DNA of 21,559 bases from positions 1 to 21,559 of IMG/VR virus record IMGVR_UViG_3300004807_000151; one strand, written 5' to 3'. The stretch is from a virus. A program made the translations under genes and the position numbers. Below the pieces are notes generated by a model. That model did no database searches. It was not told where the DNA came from and worked only from the letters and a program-made list of their open reading frames with translations. The first letter of the stretch is position 1; each line of letters starts with the position of its first letter. Shown piece by piece: positions 1 through 7,215 of this stretch.

Positions 1-1364
1 ATACCGCTAACTTAGCTTATAACCAAGCTAATGTTTCTATATCATCATACAATACGGCTAATCAAGCATACAACCAAGCCAATAACGCATACAATTATGC
101 TAATGGTCAGTTGACATATATCCAGTCAGCATACAACCAAGCCAATAACGCATACAATTATGCTAACAGCCAATTAACCTATATTCAAGCAAGTTATAAT
201 ACTGCTAATGGTGCTTATAACCAAGCTAATGTTTCTATATCAGCTTATAATACTGCTAATCAAGCATATCTACAAGCTAATGGTGCTTATAACTATGCTA
301 ACGGTCAATTAACCTATATTCAATCAAGTTTTAATACTGCTAATGGTGCTTATAACCAAGCCAATAATGCATATAATAAAGCAAATAGTGGAATAAACCT
401 TGTAGCAAATACTGGTACTGGTGTTATAACAATAGGTGGTACCTTGACGGTTAATGGATCAAGTCCAGGTATAATTACATCAGCAACAGCAAACGGATTT
501 ATTATAACAAATAATGGTGTAATTACACTAACATCAGCATCAAATAATAGATTATATTTGACTTCAACATATGGTGCAATTCAAATAGACCTTTCCCCAA
601 TCACAGGATTGTCAGCAGGTTCATACACATATCCATCATTACAAGTGGACTCTTATGGTAGAATTACTACCATATCCAATCAAACACCAGTAACATCATT
701 TAATGGTCAAACTGGTGCAGTAACATTATCAAGTGCAAATGTAACAACTGCATTGGGTTATACACCAGCCAATGCAACCGATTTATCTTCAAATTCAATC
801 TATATACAAGCAGCATACAATACTGCTAATGGTGCTTATAACCAAGCTAATAATGCTTATACCTATGCTAATGGCCAGTTGACATATATTCAAGCTAGTT
901 ATAATACTGCTAATGCAGCATTCAATCAGGCAAACACCGATGTAACTAATATAAATATTACATCAGGGACTTTTGGTAACAACATTACTATACCTGTTAT
1001 ATCGGTCGCGGCAAATGGAAGAATAACTTCTATTTCCAACACCGCATTAACAACGACAAACCCAGTAAGATATTTGGAAATAATTGCCATTCAGTCAACA
1101 ACAACATTAACTAATCAAACAAATATTATAGGTACTGTTGAAATTCCTCTGGCGGCAACAATAACAAATATAAGAGCAAGAACAACAACTGGAACAGCAA
1201 ATGTTGTTTTCAATATAGGTGGTACTAGTATAGGATATGTTAATGCGAATACATCTGGGGTATCGAACACAGTTTCATCTTCAGTTTCAGCTTATAGTGC
1301 ATTAACATTGGATGTAAATAATGCATCCGGTACTGGTCTTTTAGTAACATTAACTATGCAATAA
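1..1364 (+). CDS. Heptad-repeat tail fibre protein, 5'-truncated
   Basis: The reading frame is open from base 3, so the gene starts upstream of the window; the TTG at 111 is not a credible start. At least 454 residues remain. The N-terminal part visible is a series of seven-residue units of the form AYNxANx with occasional QLTYIQx units, repeated again at 813-935. Alanines fall at positions 1 and 5 of each unit, as expected of a slender coiled fibre. Between the repeat blocks lies a beta-rich segment with NGQTGAVTLSSANV followed by ALGYTPAN, a motif common in phage tail fibres. The last ~100 residues look like a compact beta-domain (receptor-binding tip candidate). It lies upstream of the neck genes, where T4 keeps genes 10-12 and wac. 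Role as an adhesin or fibre is inferred from composition and context; the receptor is unknown. Confidence 0.8.
   Translation, partial: TANLAYNQANVSISSYNTANQAYNQANNAYNYANGQLTYIQSAYNQANNAYNYANSQLTYIQASYNTANGAYNQANVSISAYNTANQAYLQANGAYNYANGQLTYIQSSFNTANGAYNQANNAYNKANSGINLVANTGTGVITIGGTLTVNGSSPGIITSATANGFIITNNGVITLTSASNNRLYLTSTYGAIQIDLSPITGLSAGSYTYPSLQVDSYGRITTISNQTPVTSFNGQTGAVTLSSANVTTALGYTPANATDLSSNSIYIQAAYNTANGAYNQANNAYTYANGQLTYIQASYNTANAAFNQANTDVTNINITSGTFGNNITIPVISVAANGRITSISNTALTTTNPVRYLEIIAIQSTTTLTNQTNIIGTVEIPLAATITNIRARTTTGTANVVFNIGGTSIGYVNANTSGVSNTVSSSVSAYSALTLDVNNASGTGLLVTLTMQ
3..389 (+). repeat. 21-bp (7-residue) fibre repeats, block A
   Basis: Degenerate 21-bp units encode AYNxANx heptads, interrupted by QLTYIQx units and one short SIS insertion. 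A 38-base stretch at 66-103 recurs exactly at 129-166, an offset of 63 bases or three units, showing recent tandem duplication. The repeat is inside the coding frame, so copy-number change would lengthen or shorten the fibre without a frameshift. Confidence 0.85.
813..935 (+). repeat. 21-bp fibre repeats, block B
   Basis: A second run of the same AYNxANx heptads with one QLTYIQA unit, separated from block A by a ~420-base beta-rich segment. The unit sequence and order (NTANG, NQANN, YANGQLTYIQ) copy block A, so it probably arose by internal duplication of the fibre gene. Confidence 0.8.
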
Positions 1365-1368
1365 TAAT

Positions 1369-3276
1369 ATGGCAATTTGGTATATCAATCCTTATACAAC
1401 GGTAAGCGGAAATGGAACTTTTTCCAATGCTTTTTCATTAAGTGCAGCAACAAAAGCAGGAATAGCATCGGGTGACCAAATTCGTGTTATTAGTGTTCCT
1501 TTAGCTAATTTATTAAAACCTACCATTTATACAGCATCTTATAGTTCAAGCTTAACACAACAATATTTAATAATAATAACATCTGGTGGGAATTTAGGTG
1601 CAGATTTTGCATCACAAGATGTATTATATTTTCCAGATTATAATACATTTGCAAAAATAACGACAGTATCAGGAAACACATTATCAATAAATACATCCTA
1701 CGCATGTCTGCCTATTGCTAACACCGCCGCAACAACAGTAAATGTAAGAAAAGTGGATGTTGCAAATAATGGATATAGTGCCAACAGTAGTTCTATTTAT
1801 TTTGCAAATACATCAATATTTAATAATTTAACAATTTCTGATGGTTGGATTTCAGCAAATACACAAATTACCGACGGATCGGTAGTATCATTGGTTAATA
1901 ATGGTTATGTTGGTACATCACATAGTATATATTTGGATTCTTCAATATCAGGAACATTATTAAGTCTTAATATAAATTTAAGTCAAACATACATAATTTC
2001 CATGAATACCGCATCATGGTCATATGCATATTTGTATATGAACGGAAGTAATTCATCATATAGTTTAGCACAACAAACTAATTATTATGTACCTGCAACT
2101 GGTGGAGGCGTTCAAGTCGGAAGTGCAACATTTCCAGTACAGAATACGACTATAAATATTACAAACGCAACAGGTGGTGGAAGTTATATTTATAGTATAT
2201 ATGGAAGTAATGTTTCATTATCATATGGTAATGTTATTACCAATTATATTGACGGTGGTCTTTCGATGCCAGCTGGAAGTTGTAATGGATTAACATTAAA
2301 TGTAAACAATATTATATGTGCTCCGGGATCAGCATATAATACTTCGTGTCCGTTTACATTGTATAATGCATATAATACAACCATTAATATTAATGGTATT
2401 ATAGACCAGGCTGGTGTACAAATTTCTTATTTTTCTTCAGGATATGGTTATTATAATATAAACACAGGTCCAAATTTTTCTGTAAAATATAACAAAAGAG
2501 CATCAACACAAACAACATGGTCGGCAGGAATTTATTTTTACGGATCATTGTATGTTTTTGCTGGGGGAAACAAAATGAATGTTCCGATAATAAATCCACC
2601 CAGCGGACACACATTTACAAATACATATAATTTTGGATCATATGGAATATACGGATCAGGAGTGAGCCCAAATTCAAGAACCTATAGAATTCCAAATATT
2701 ACCAACATAGATTTACCTGTACCATCGACTTCAACTCTTATGCCATATGGATATACAATGGGTAATAATTTTTTGCTCACTTATAAAAACGGCGCAGATC
2801 CAATGGAAATGTTATCACCACAAGGAAATGGATATCAAGCCACAGCAGCAAATACAGTTTTTCCTAATGTAACAAAAGATTACACAACATACAGAACATC
2901 GGCACCAAGTTTAAGAAGTTTATTAACGACCAGAACGACTGGATATTGGCAAACACAAACAGGTGCAACATCAAATACAAAAAGTTTTGCAACCAAGACA
3001 ATAAAAGTGCCACTAACGAATGGTGTGCCGATTACGGTTTCTGGTTATATAAGAACGGATGATACTCTGATTGCAAATGGTGATTGTATAATGAGCTTAT
3101 TTGCAAATAATACTGTTTTGGCATCACAAGCAATGACAACTAATAGTATTAATAACTGGGAACAGTTTACATTATCAATAACACCAACAGCAAATGTTGA
3201 AGGTTATTTGTTATGGGATATGTATTATGAAAATGGAGCCAAATCTTTCTGGTTAGATGACTTAACGGTGTCATAA
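1369..3276 (+). CDS. Putative beta-helix tail fibre/adhesin with jelly-roll-like C-terminus
   Basis: A 635-residue protein rich in N, S, T, Y, G and I, with an N-terminus (MAIWYINPYTT...GTFSNAFSLSAA) similar in style to right-handed beta-helix proteins. The middle has many short alternating I-N-I/T-I-N strands. The last ~95 residues (about 540-635) change character, with W-x-x-F-x-L-S-I-x-P-T near the middle and ending in FWLDDLTVS, the pattern of a CBM4/9- or CBM22-type jelly roll. The start ATG lies four bases after the preceding stop, so translation is probably coupled. Location and composition suggest a virion fibre that contacts host polysaccharide. No catalytic residues of a depolymerase could be assigned by eye, and the fold calls are inference. 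Confidence 0.65.
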   Translation: MAIWYINPYTTVSGNGTFSNAFSLSAATKAGIASGDQIRVISVPLANLLKPTIYTASYSSSLTQQYLIIITSGGNLGADFASQDVLYFPDYNTFAKITTVSGNTLSINTSYACLPIANTAATTVNVRKVDVANNGYSANSSSIYFANTSIFNNLTISDGWISANTQITDGSVVSLVNNGYVGTSHSIYLDSSISGTLLSLNINLSQTYIISMNTASWSYAYLYMNGSNSSYSLAQQTNYYVPATGGGVQVGSATFPVQNTTINITNATGGGSYIYSIYGSNVSLSYGNVITNYIDGGLSMPAGSCNGLTLNVNNIICAPGSAYNTSCPFTLYNAYNTTININGIIDQAGVQISYFSSGYGYYNINTGPNFSVKYNKRASTQTTWSAGIYFYGSLYVFAGGNKMNVPIINPPSGHTFTNTYNFGSYGIYGSGVSPNSRTYRIPNITNIDLPVPSTSTLMPYGYTMGNNFLLTYKNGADPMEMLSPQGNGYQATAANTVFPNVTKDYTTYRTSAPSLRSLLTTRTTGYWQTQTGATSNTKSFATKTIKVPLTNGVPITVSGYIRTDDTLIANGDCIMSLFANNTVLASQAMTTNSINNWEQFTLSITPTANVEGYLLWDMYYENGAKSFWLDDLTVS

Positions 3277-3413
3277 TGGCAATGAATAATTTTCACTTAT
3301 ATGGTTACACTATAACAAAACCATATACAAAATTATCAAAAACAGATATATTCTTTGCCCTTATAAAAGTAGCAGTAACAACCGTATTTGTACCTATTAT
3401 TATGTTTTTTTAG
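3276..3413 (+). CDS. Small 45-residue protein with predicted C-terminal membrane segment
   Basis: A short ORF whose ATG overlaps the preceding stop in a TAATG junction. It encodes a polar N-terminal half (MAMNNFHLYGYTITKPYTK) and a hydrophobic C-terminal stretch from about residue 25 to 45 (IFFALIKVAV then FVPIIMFF) long enough to span a membrane once. Its stop at 3411-3413 overlaps the AGAGG ribosome-binding site of the next gene. The tight packing on both sides supports translation. Function is unknown; a small membrane protein of the lysis type or simply a chance ORF filling a gap are both possible. Confidence 0.5.
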   Translation: MAMNNFHLYGYTITKPYTKLSKTDIFFALIKVAVTTVFVPIIMFF

Positions 3414-3423
3414 AGGTTTTAAA

Positions 3424-3678
3424 ATGGCAATTATTACAGACGTACCAACAGACAGAACTATTTTTCCACAACAATATGTGAGAGTTGACAGAGTAAATAC
3501 AGACAAAAATCAAATGTTTGTTGATGTAGGAATATATTTTAACGAATCCATGAAAGATTTACCTCCTCATAGAATTGAACATGTGCAAGGTGAATTTGAT
3601 ATGTATAGCTCTGATAATTTATGGCAACAGGCTTATGTTTATGTTAAGAATCGTTGGCCAGAATATACTGATTGTTAA
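3424..3678 (+). CDS. Conserved-looking 84-residue phage protein of unknown function
   Basis: The start chosen is the ATG at 3424, preceded by AGAGG at 3412-3416; an in-frame ATG at 3388 has no ribosome-binding site and would add a hydrophobic tail overlapping the upstream ORF. The protein (MAIITDVPTDRTIFPQQYVRV...) is a small soluble alpha/beta-looking protein with a tryptophan/tyrosine-rich C-terminus (LWQQAYVYVKNRWPEY). Small proteins of this size often follow fibre genes in T4-like phages, but I cannot name a family. Its last 35 bases overlap the 3' end of the convergent epimerase gene. Confidence 0.65.
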   Translation: MAIITDVPTDRTIFPQQYVRVDRVNTDKNQMFVDVGIYFNESMKDLPPHRIEHVQGEFDMYSSDNLWQQAYVYVKNRWPEYTDC

Positions 3679-4495
3679 TAGCACACGAATATTTCTGATA
3701 ATGTTTCTTTAAGTTATCTGGCATAGGTATCCATTCAATAAGATCGGGGGAACCACAAACTTCTATTGCAACATCATAGAATGATTTTGGTTTCCCTGTT
3801 CCTACATCATATATACCCGATGAACTGTTTTCAAAATGCCATAGTTTCTGACGAATAACTTCTTCAACAGAAACAAAATCTCTAAAGAATTCTTTTGAAC
3901 CTTCAAATAACTTAATCTTTCCTGTTCTTTTCAGTTGTGTTTTAAATGTGTGATATGGGCTAGATTGACCTTCTTTATGATCTTCATTGGGTCCGTAAAC
4001 ATTAAAATATCGCATACCTTGAAGTAATTTAGGAGGTTTGGTGCTACTCATGACCAAGTTTGCAACATGATCGACTTGCATTTTAGATCGTGCATATGAA
4101 TTCAATGGATCCAAATCTTTATTTGGATTATGCCATTCTTCTTTTGATGGATTTCCATAAACGGAAGCTGAAGATGCATATTGTAGTGGTATTTCATTAT
4201 CTCGACAGTAATATATTAACTTCCATGTACAATTAACATTATACTTAAATAGTTTGTGTACATCATTTTCAGTTGTAGATGATATTGCACCTTCATGGAA
4301 TATAGCCTTTATGTTTTTATAATTTTCTATGTTACCATAGAACTCATCCGGAGGAGTAAATTGAATAGGTAAACCTTTGAAATATTCTGGCCTTTGTACA
4401 TAATCAACACAGATGATATTCTTTTCACCTCGTTCAACAAGTTCTCTGACAAGATTGGAACCAATAAACCCAGATGCACCTGTTACAATTATCAT
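3644..4495 (-). CDS. hldD: NAD(P)-dependent sugar-nucleotide epimerase, HldD-like (ADP-glyceromanno-heptose 6-epimerase)
   Basis: A 283-residue short-chain dehydrogenase/reductase. MIIVTGASGFIGSN gives the Rossmann GxxGxxG at residues 6-12. IFHEGAISSTTE (65-76), YASSASVYG (106-114), Y134-x3-K138, RYFNVYGP (162-169), the HK pair at 173-174 and FEGSxxFxRDFV (197-208) match the HldD family as I recall it; the family interconverts ADP-D- and L-glycero-manno-heptose for LPS core synthesis. The start is the ATG at 4495-4493; the longer reading frame to 4729 is an overlap with gp13. HldD is usually about 310 residues; this one stops about 25 residues early with a divergent end (CAINNQYILANDS). It is the only minus-strand gene and interrupts the T4 order between fibres and neck, so it looks like an acquired accessory gene. 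GDP-mannose- or UDP-glucose-type epimerase is a weaker alternative. Confidence 0.8.
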   Translation of the reverse strand: MIIVTGASGFIGSNLVRELVERGEKNIICVDYVQRPEYFKGLPIQFTPPDEFYGNIENYKNIKAIFHEGAISSTTENDVHKLFKYNVNCTWKLIYYCRDNEIPLQYASSASVYGNPSKEEWHNPNKDLDPLNSYARSKMQVDHVANLVMSSTKPPKLLQGMRYFNVYGPNEDHKEGQSSPYHTFKTQLKRTGKIKLFEGSKEFFRDFVSVEEVIRQKLWHFENSSSGIYDVGTGKPKSFYDVAIEVCGSPDLIEWIPMPDNLKKHYQKYSCAINNQYILANDS

Positions 4496-4543
4496 AAATA
4501 ATCTCGCATAAATAGAAATATATATAACAAATTCCAAACCATC
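4496..4543. promoter_or_regulatory. Divergent intergenic region between hldD-like gene and gene 13
   Basis: This 48-base AT-rich gap serves both strands. On the + strand, CATAAATA at 4507-4514 (one mismatch to the T4 late promoter TATAAATA) lies 30 bases before the gene 13 ATG. On the minus strand, a TATATATA-like stretch (about 4518-4527) precedes the epimerase start and could act as a late or sigma70 -10 element. No clear Shine-Dalgarno is present for either gene. Confidence 0.5.
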
Positions 4544-5320
4544 ATGGCAAACATAACATCTAGATCCCAATTTAAAGATTACTGTCTTCGTAGACTTGGT
4601 TTTCCAGTTATTGATATCAATGTAGATGATGACCAGGTTGAAGACAGAATTACTGATGCGCTTCAGTATTTTACTGACAGACATGCCGATGGTACACAAA
4701 AAGTTTATTATATCAAGGCTATAGAACAATCAGATATTGATAACAAATATCTGGATATGGATCCATCAGTCACAACTGATGCTGACAACAATGAAATGGA
4801 AATTGTTGGTGTCAGTAGAATATTTCCTATCTCCGATTCTCAGGCCAATGTCAACATGTTCGATCTTAGATATCAATTGAGATTGAATGAACTCTATGAC
4901 TTCACCTCCGCATCATACATCAACTATACACTCACCCAGCAGCATTTGCGTTCATTAGAAATAATGTTCACTGGTGAAGTTCCAATTCGTTACAATAGAC
5001 ACATGAAAAAGTTGTTCATTGATTGGGCATGGGGAACAGAAGTTATATTAGGTGATGTTGTTGTCGCTGAGTGTTATGCAACATTAAATCCTGATGTGTT
5101 CCCTGGTGTCTGGGATGATCGTTGGTTAAAAGAATATTGCACAGCACTCATCAAGAGAACTTGGGGAAGTAATCTAAAGAAATTTAAAGGAATTCAATTG
5201 CCGGGTGGAGTAGAATTAGATGGTGTAACAATTTACAGTGAAGCTGTGGATGAAATTGAAAGACTTGAATCTGAAATGGAATCAATGTTCGGCGCACCTT
5301 TGGAATTTTTCCTCAATTAA
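4544..5320 (+). CDS. 13: Neck protein gp13
   Basis: A 258-residue protein whose N-terminus (MANITSRSQFKDYCLRRLGFPVI...NVDDDQVEDRITDALQYF) is the recognisable start of gp13 neck proteins in T4-like phages. In T4, gp13 and gp14 form the neck that seals DNA-filled heads and joins them to tails. It is shorter than T4 gp13 (about 309 residues), as in other divergent T4-like phages. It is followed directly by gene 14 (one base between stop and ATG), as in T4. The family call rests on the N-terminal motif and synteny. Confidence 0.85.
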   Translation: MANITSRSQFKDYCLRRLGFPVIDINVDDDQVEDRITDALQYFTDRHADGTQKVYYIKAIEQSDIDNKYLDMDPSVTTDADNNEMEIVGVSRIFPISDSQANVNMFDLRYQLRLNELYDFTSASYINYTLTQQHLRSLEIMFTGEVPIRYNRHMKKLFIDWAWGTEVILGDVVVAECYATLNPDVFPGVWDDRWLKEYCTALIKRTWGSNLKKFKGIQLPGGVELDGVTIYSEAVDEIERLESEMESMFGAPLEFFLN

Positions 5321-5321
5321 T

Positions 5322-6209
5322 ATGCCAACTAATCACTATTTCAATAATTATGGAGCCAAGAACGAACAAAGGCTCGTAGAAGATTTGATTGTTGAATCAA
5401 TCAAAATCATGGGTACTGATGTATATTACCTACCCAATGACAATGATGCAGCTCGTGATTTAATTTATGGTGAAGATCCATTAAAGAAATTTCAATCTGC
5501 TTATCCAATTGAAATATATCCAAGTAATGTCATGGATTACGGCGGTGAAAAAGAATTGTTTGGTAAATTTGGTATAGAAATTAGAAACCAGATTACCGTT
5601 ATAATGTCTAAACGTTCTTTCTCACAAAGAGTACCACAAAATACATATACTAGACCCAGAGAGGGTGATTTGATTTATGTACCTTTCTTGAATGGTACTG
5701 GTGAACTTTATGAGATTAAATTTACCAATCAGAATAAAGACTTCTTTATGTTGGGTCGTAAAGTTCCGTATTTCTATGAACTGGAAATGGAGAAATTCAA
5801 GTATTCACAAGAAGTTATCAATACTGGTATTCCAGATATTGATGAAGTTACAACAAATTCTGCATACACCATAGATTTAATTATAAACAATACAACTGGT
5901 TCAGGTGATTATCAATTGCAAGAAATTGTATTCCAGTCGGCCGACAATACATTGGCCAATGCAACAACATCTGCTATAGTACAAAATTGGTCCTATACAG
6001 CAAATACACTATCTGTAACAAATATCTCCGGTGAATTCATAGATAATGTAATGATAAGAGGCGCAACAAGTAATGCACACTATACATTATATAATTATGA
6101 TCCTATGAACGTCAATGTGAAGAATGAACCTTATGATAACAAGGTCATTGAAAATGAAGCAAATAATTATATTGATAAGACAACAACCAATCCATTTGGA
6201 TCGTTATAA
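5322..6209 (+). CDS. 14: Neck protein gp14 with extra C-terminal domain
   Basis: Start is the ATG at 5322, one base after the gene 13 stop; a longer frame from 5238 is only overlap with gene 13. The first ~180 residues (MPTNHYFNNYGAKNEQRLVEDL... and RNQITVIMSKRSFSQRV) match gp14 of T4-like phages, the partner of gp13 in the head-to-tail neck. The protein has 295 residues against about 256 in T4. Residues about 188-285 form an additional domain that aligns with residues 226-320 of gp15 in this genome (see findings). The stop overlaps the gene 15 ATG (TAATG). Confidence 0.85.
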   Translation: MPTNHYFNNYGAKNEQRLVEDLIVESIKIMGTDVYYLPNDNDAARDLIYGEDPLKKFQSAYPIEIYPSNVMDYGGEKELFGKFGIEIRNQITVIMSKRSFSQRVPQNTYTRPREGDLIYVPFLNGTGELYEIKFTNQNKDFFMLGRKVPYFYELEMEKFKYSQEVINTGIPDIDEVTTNSAYTIDLIINNTTGSGDYQLQEIVFQSADNTLANATTSAIVQNWSYTANTLSVTNISGEFIDNVMIRGATSNAHYTLYNYDPMNVNVKNEPYDNKVIENEANNYIDKTTTNPFGSL

Positions 6210-7189
6210 TGGCAACTACTAATCAAAATAGAATCATAAGAAAATTGATAGTTGCCTTTGGTAATGTTTTCAATAATATTACACTTGTTCGTTACAATGA
6301 AAATAACACAGAACAAGAAAGGTTCTTGGTACCTATTACATACGCACCAAAAGAACTTTATGTTCAGAGATTGGAATCTGATCCAGACCTTGATAAAAAA
6401 GTTCAGATTACCTTACCTAGAATGTCATATGAAATGACAGGTATGGAATATGATTCAGACAGAAAACAGAATACGAACATAAAGAATTTTGCACAAACAA
6501 ATTCTTTACAATCACAATATAATCCAGTTCCATATAACTTTGATTTCTCACTTTCGATTTATACAAGAAATCATGAAGATGTTCACAATATAGTTGAATG
6601 TATTATACCGTTCTTCACTCCAGATTACACCATCAATGTTAATTTAATACCAGAAATGGGAATAACAAAAGAAATCCCAATTGTATTAAATTCAACAGAC
6701 AGAGAGGTGCATTATGATGGTAATCGTGATTCTGATACAAGAATGATTATTTGGACTTTGAATTTTACAGTCAAAGGATTTATTTTTGGTGCAGTAAGTC
6801 CGGTAACAAGTGGATTGATATTAAACTCTATAACAAACATATATAATGATATAACACCTAATACACCAATAACATTCACAATGAATCCTGCTGGTATTGG
6901 AAATTATAAAATTGGAGAGTTGGTATATCAAGGATATACATTAGAATCAGCTACAGCAACAGCAAAAGTTCAATACTGGAAAAATAATCTATTGTCGTTG
7001 ATATCTTTAGATGGAAATTTCATTTCATCTATGCCAATAGTAGGATCATCCAGTTTTGCAAAATACTATTTTACTTCTTATCAACCAGTAGAACAAAAAG
7101 AAGTAATGATTACTGTGGTTCCATATCCTAACACATCAAATGTTGCAAACAATTGGTTAGCAAACACACACATAACCGAATATACATAA
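6209..7189 (+). CDS. 15: Tail sheath terminator/stabiliser gp15 with extra C-terminal domain
   Basis: The N-terminal ~195 residues (RKLIVAFGNVFNNITLVRYN, VPITYAPKELYVQRLESDPD, YDGNRDSDTRMIIWTLNFTVKG) are typical of gp15, which in T4 caps the tail tube and sheath and connects the tail to the gp13/gp14 neck. The protein is 326 residues; T4 gp15 is about 272. The additional C-terminal part (about 200-326) contains a beta-rich module with GxYxxxExVxQ, ATxxAxVQxW and GxFI motifs that also occurs in gp14. ATG overlaps the gp14 stop, so expression is coupled. Confidence 0.85.
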   Translation: MATTNQNRIIRKLIVAFGNVFNNITLVRYNENNTEQERFLVPITYAPKELYVQRLESDPDLDKKVQITLPRMSYEMTGMEYDSDRKQNTNIKNFAQTNSLQSQYNPVPYNFDFSLSIYTRNHEDVHNIVECIIPFFTPDYTINVNLIPEMGITKEIPIVLNSTDREVHYDGNRDSDTRMIIWTLNFTVKGFIFGAVSPVTSGLILNSITNIYNDITPNTPITFTMNPAGIGNYKIGELVYQGYTLESATATAKVQYWKNNLLSLISLDGNFISSMPIVGSSSFAKYYFTSYQPVEQKEVMITVVPYPNTSNVANNWLANTHITEYT

Positions 7190-7192
7190 ATA
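7185..7192 (+). promoter_or_regulatory. Late promoter motif CATAAATA
   Basis: One mismatch to the T4 late consensus TATAAATA, at the very end of gene 15 and 24 bases before the ATG of the 7216 fibre gene. An AAAGG ribosome-binding site follows. Confidence 0.5.
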
Positions 7193-7215
7193 TAAAAAAA
7201 ACTTAAAGGTTTAAA

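Noticed and set aside
3-389. CRISPR-like or regulatory tandem repeat
   Set aside because: Repeats have a 21-bp in-frame period with coding drift and no spacers; they are protein repeats in a fibre.
950-957. TATAAATA inside the left-edge fibre gene
   Set aside because: Encoded by T-N-I-N-I codons in an AT-rich fibre, far from any downstream start; likely chance.
2151-2158. TATAAATA inside the beta-helix fibre gene
   Set aside because: More than 1.1 kb before the next start and explained by the T-I-N-I coding run.
3388-3423. Upstream ATG for the 84-aa gene
   Set aside because: No ribosome-binding site; the added residues overlap the 45-aa ORF, while the ATG at 3424 has AGAGG correctly placed.
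3600-4560. Chimeric assembly joining a bacterial epimerase gene to a phage
   Set aside because: Phage genes continue in expected order on both sides, base composition is unchanged and the divergent promoter region is compact; not proven without reads, so kept as a genuine insertion.
4496-4729. N-terminal extension of the minus-strand epimerase frame by 78 residues
   Set aside because: It overlaps gene 13 antisense, has no resemblance to HldD, and the family N-terminus MIIVTGASGFIG starts exactly at the ATG at 4495.
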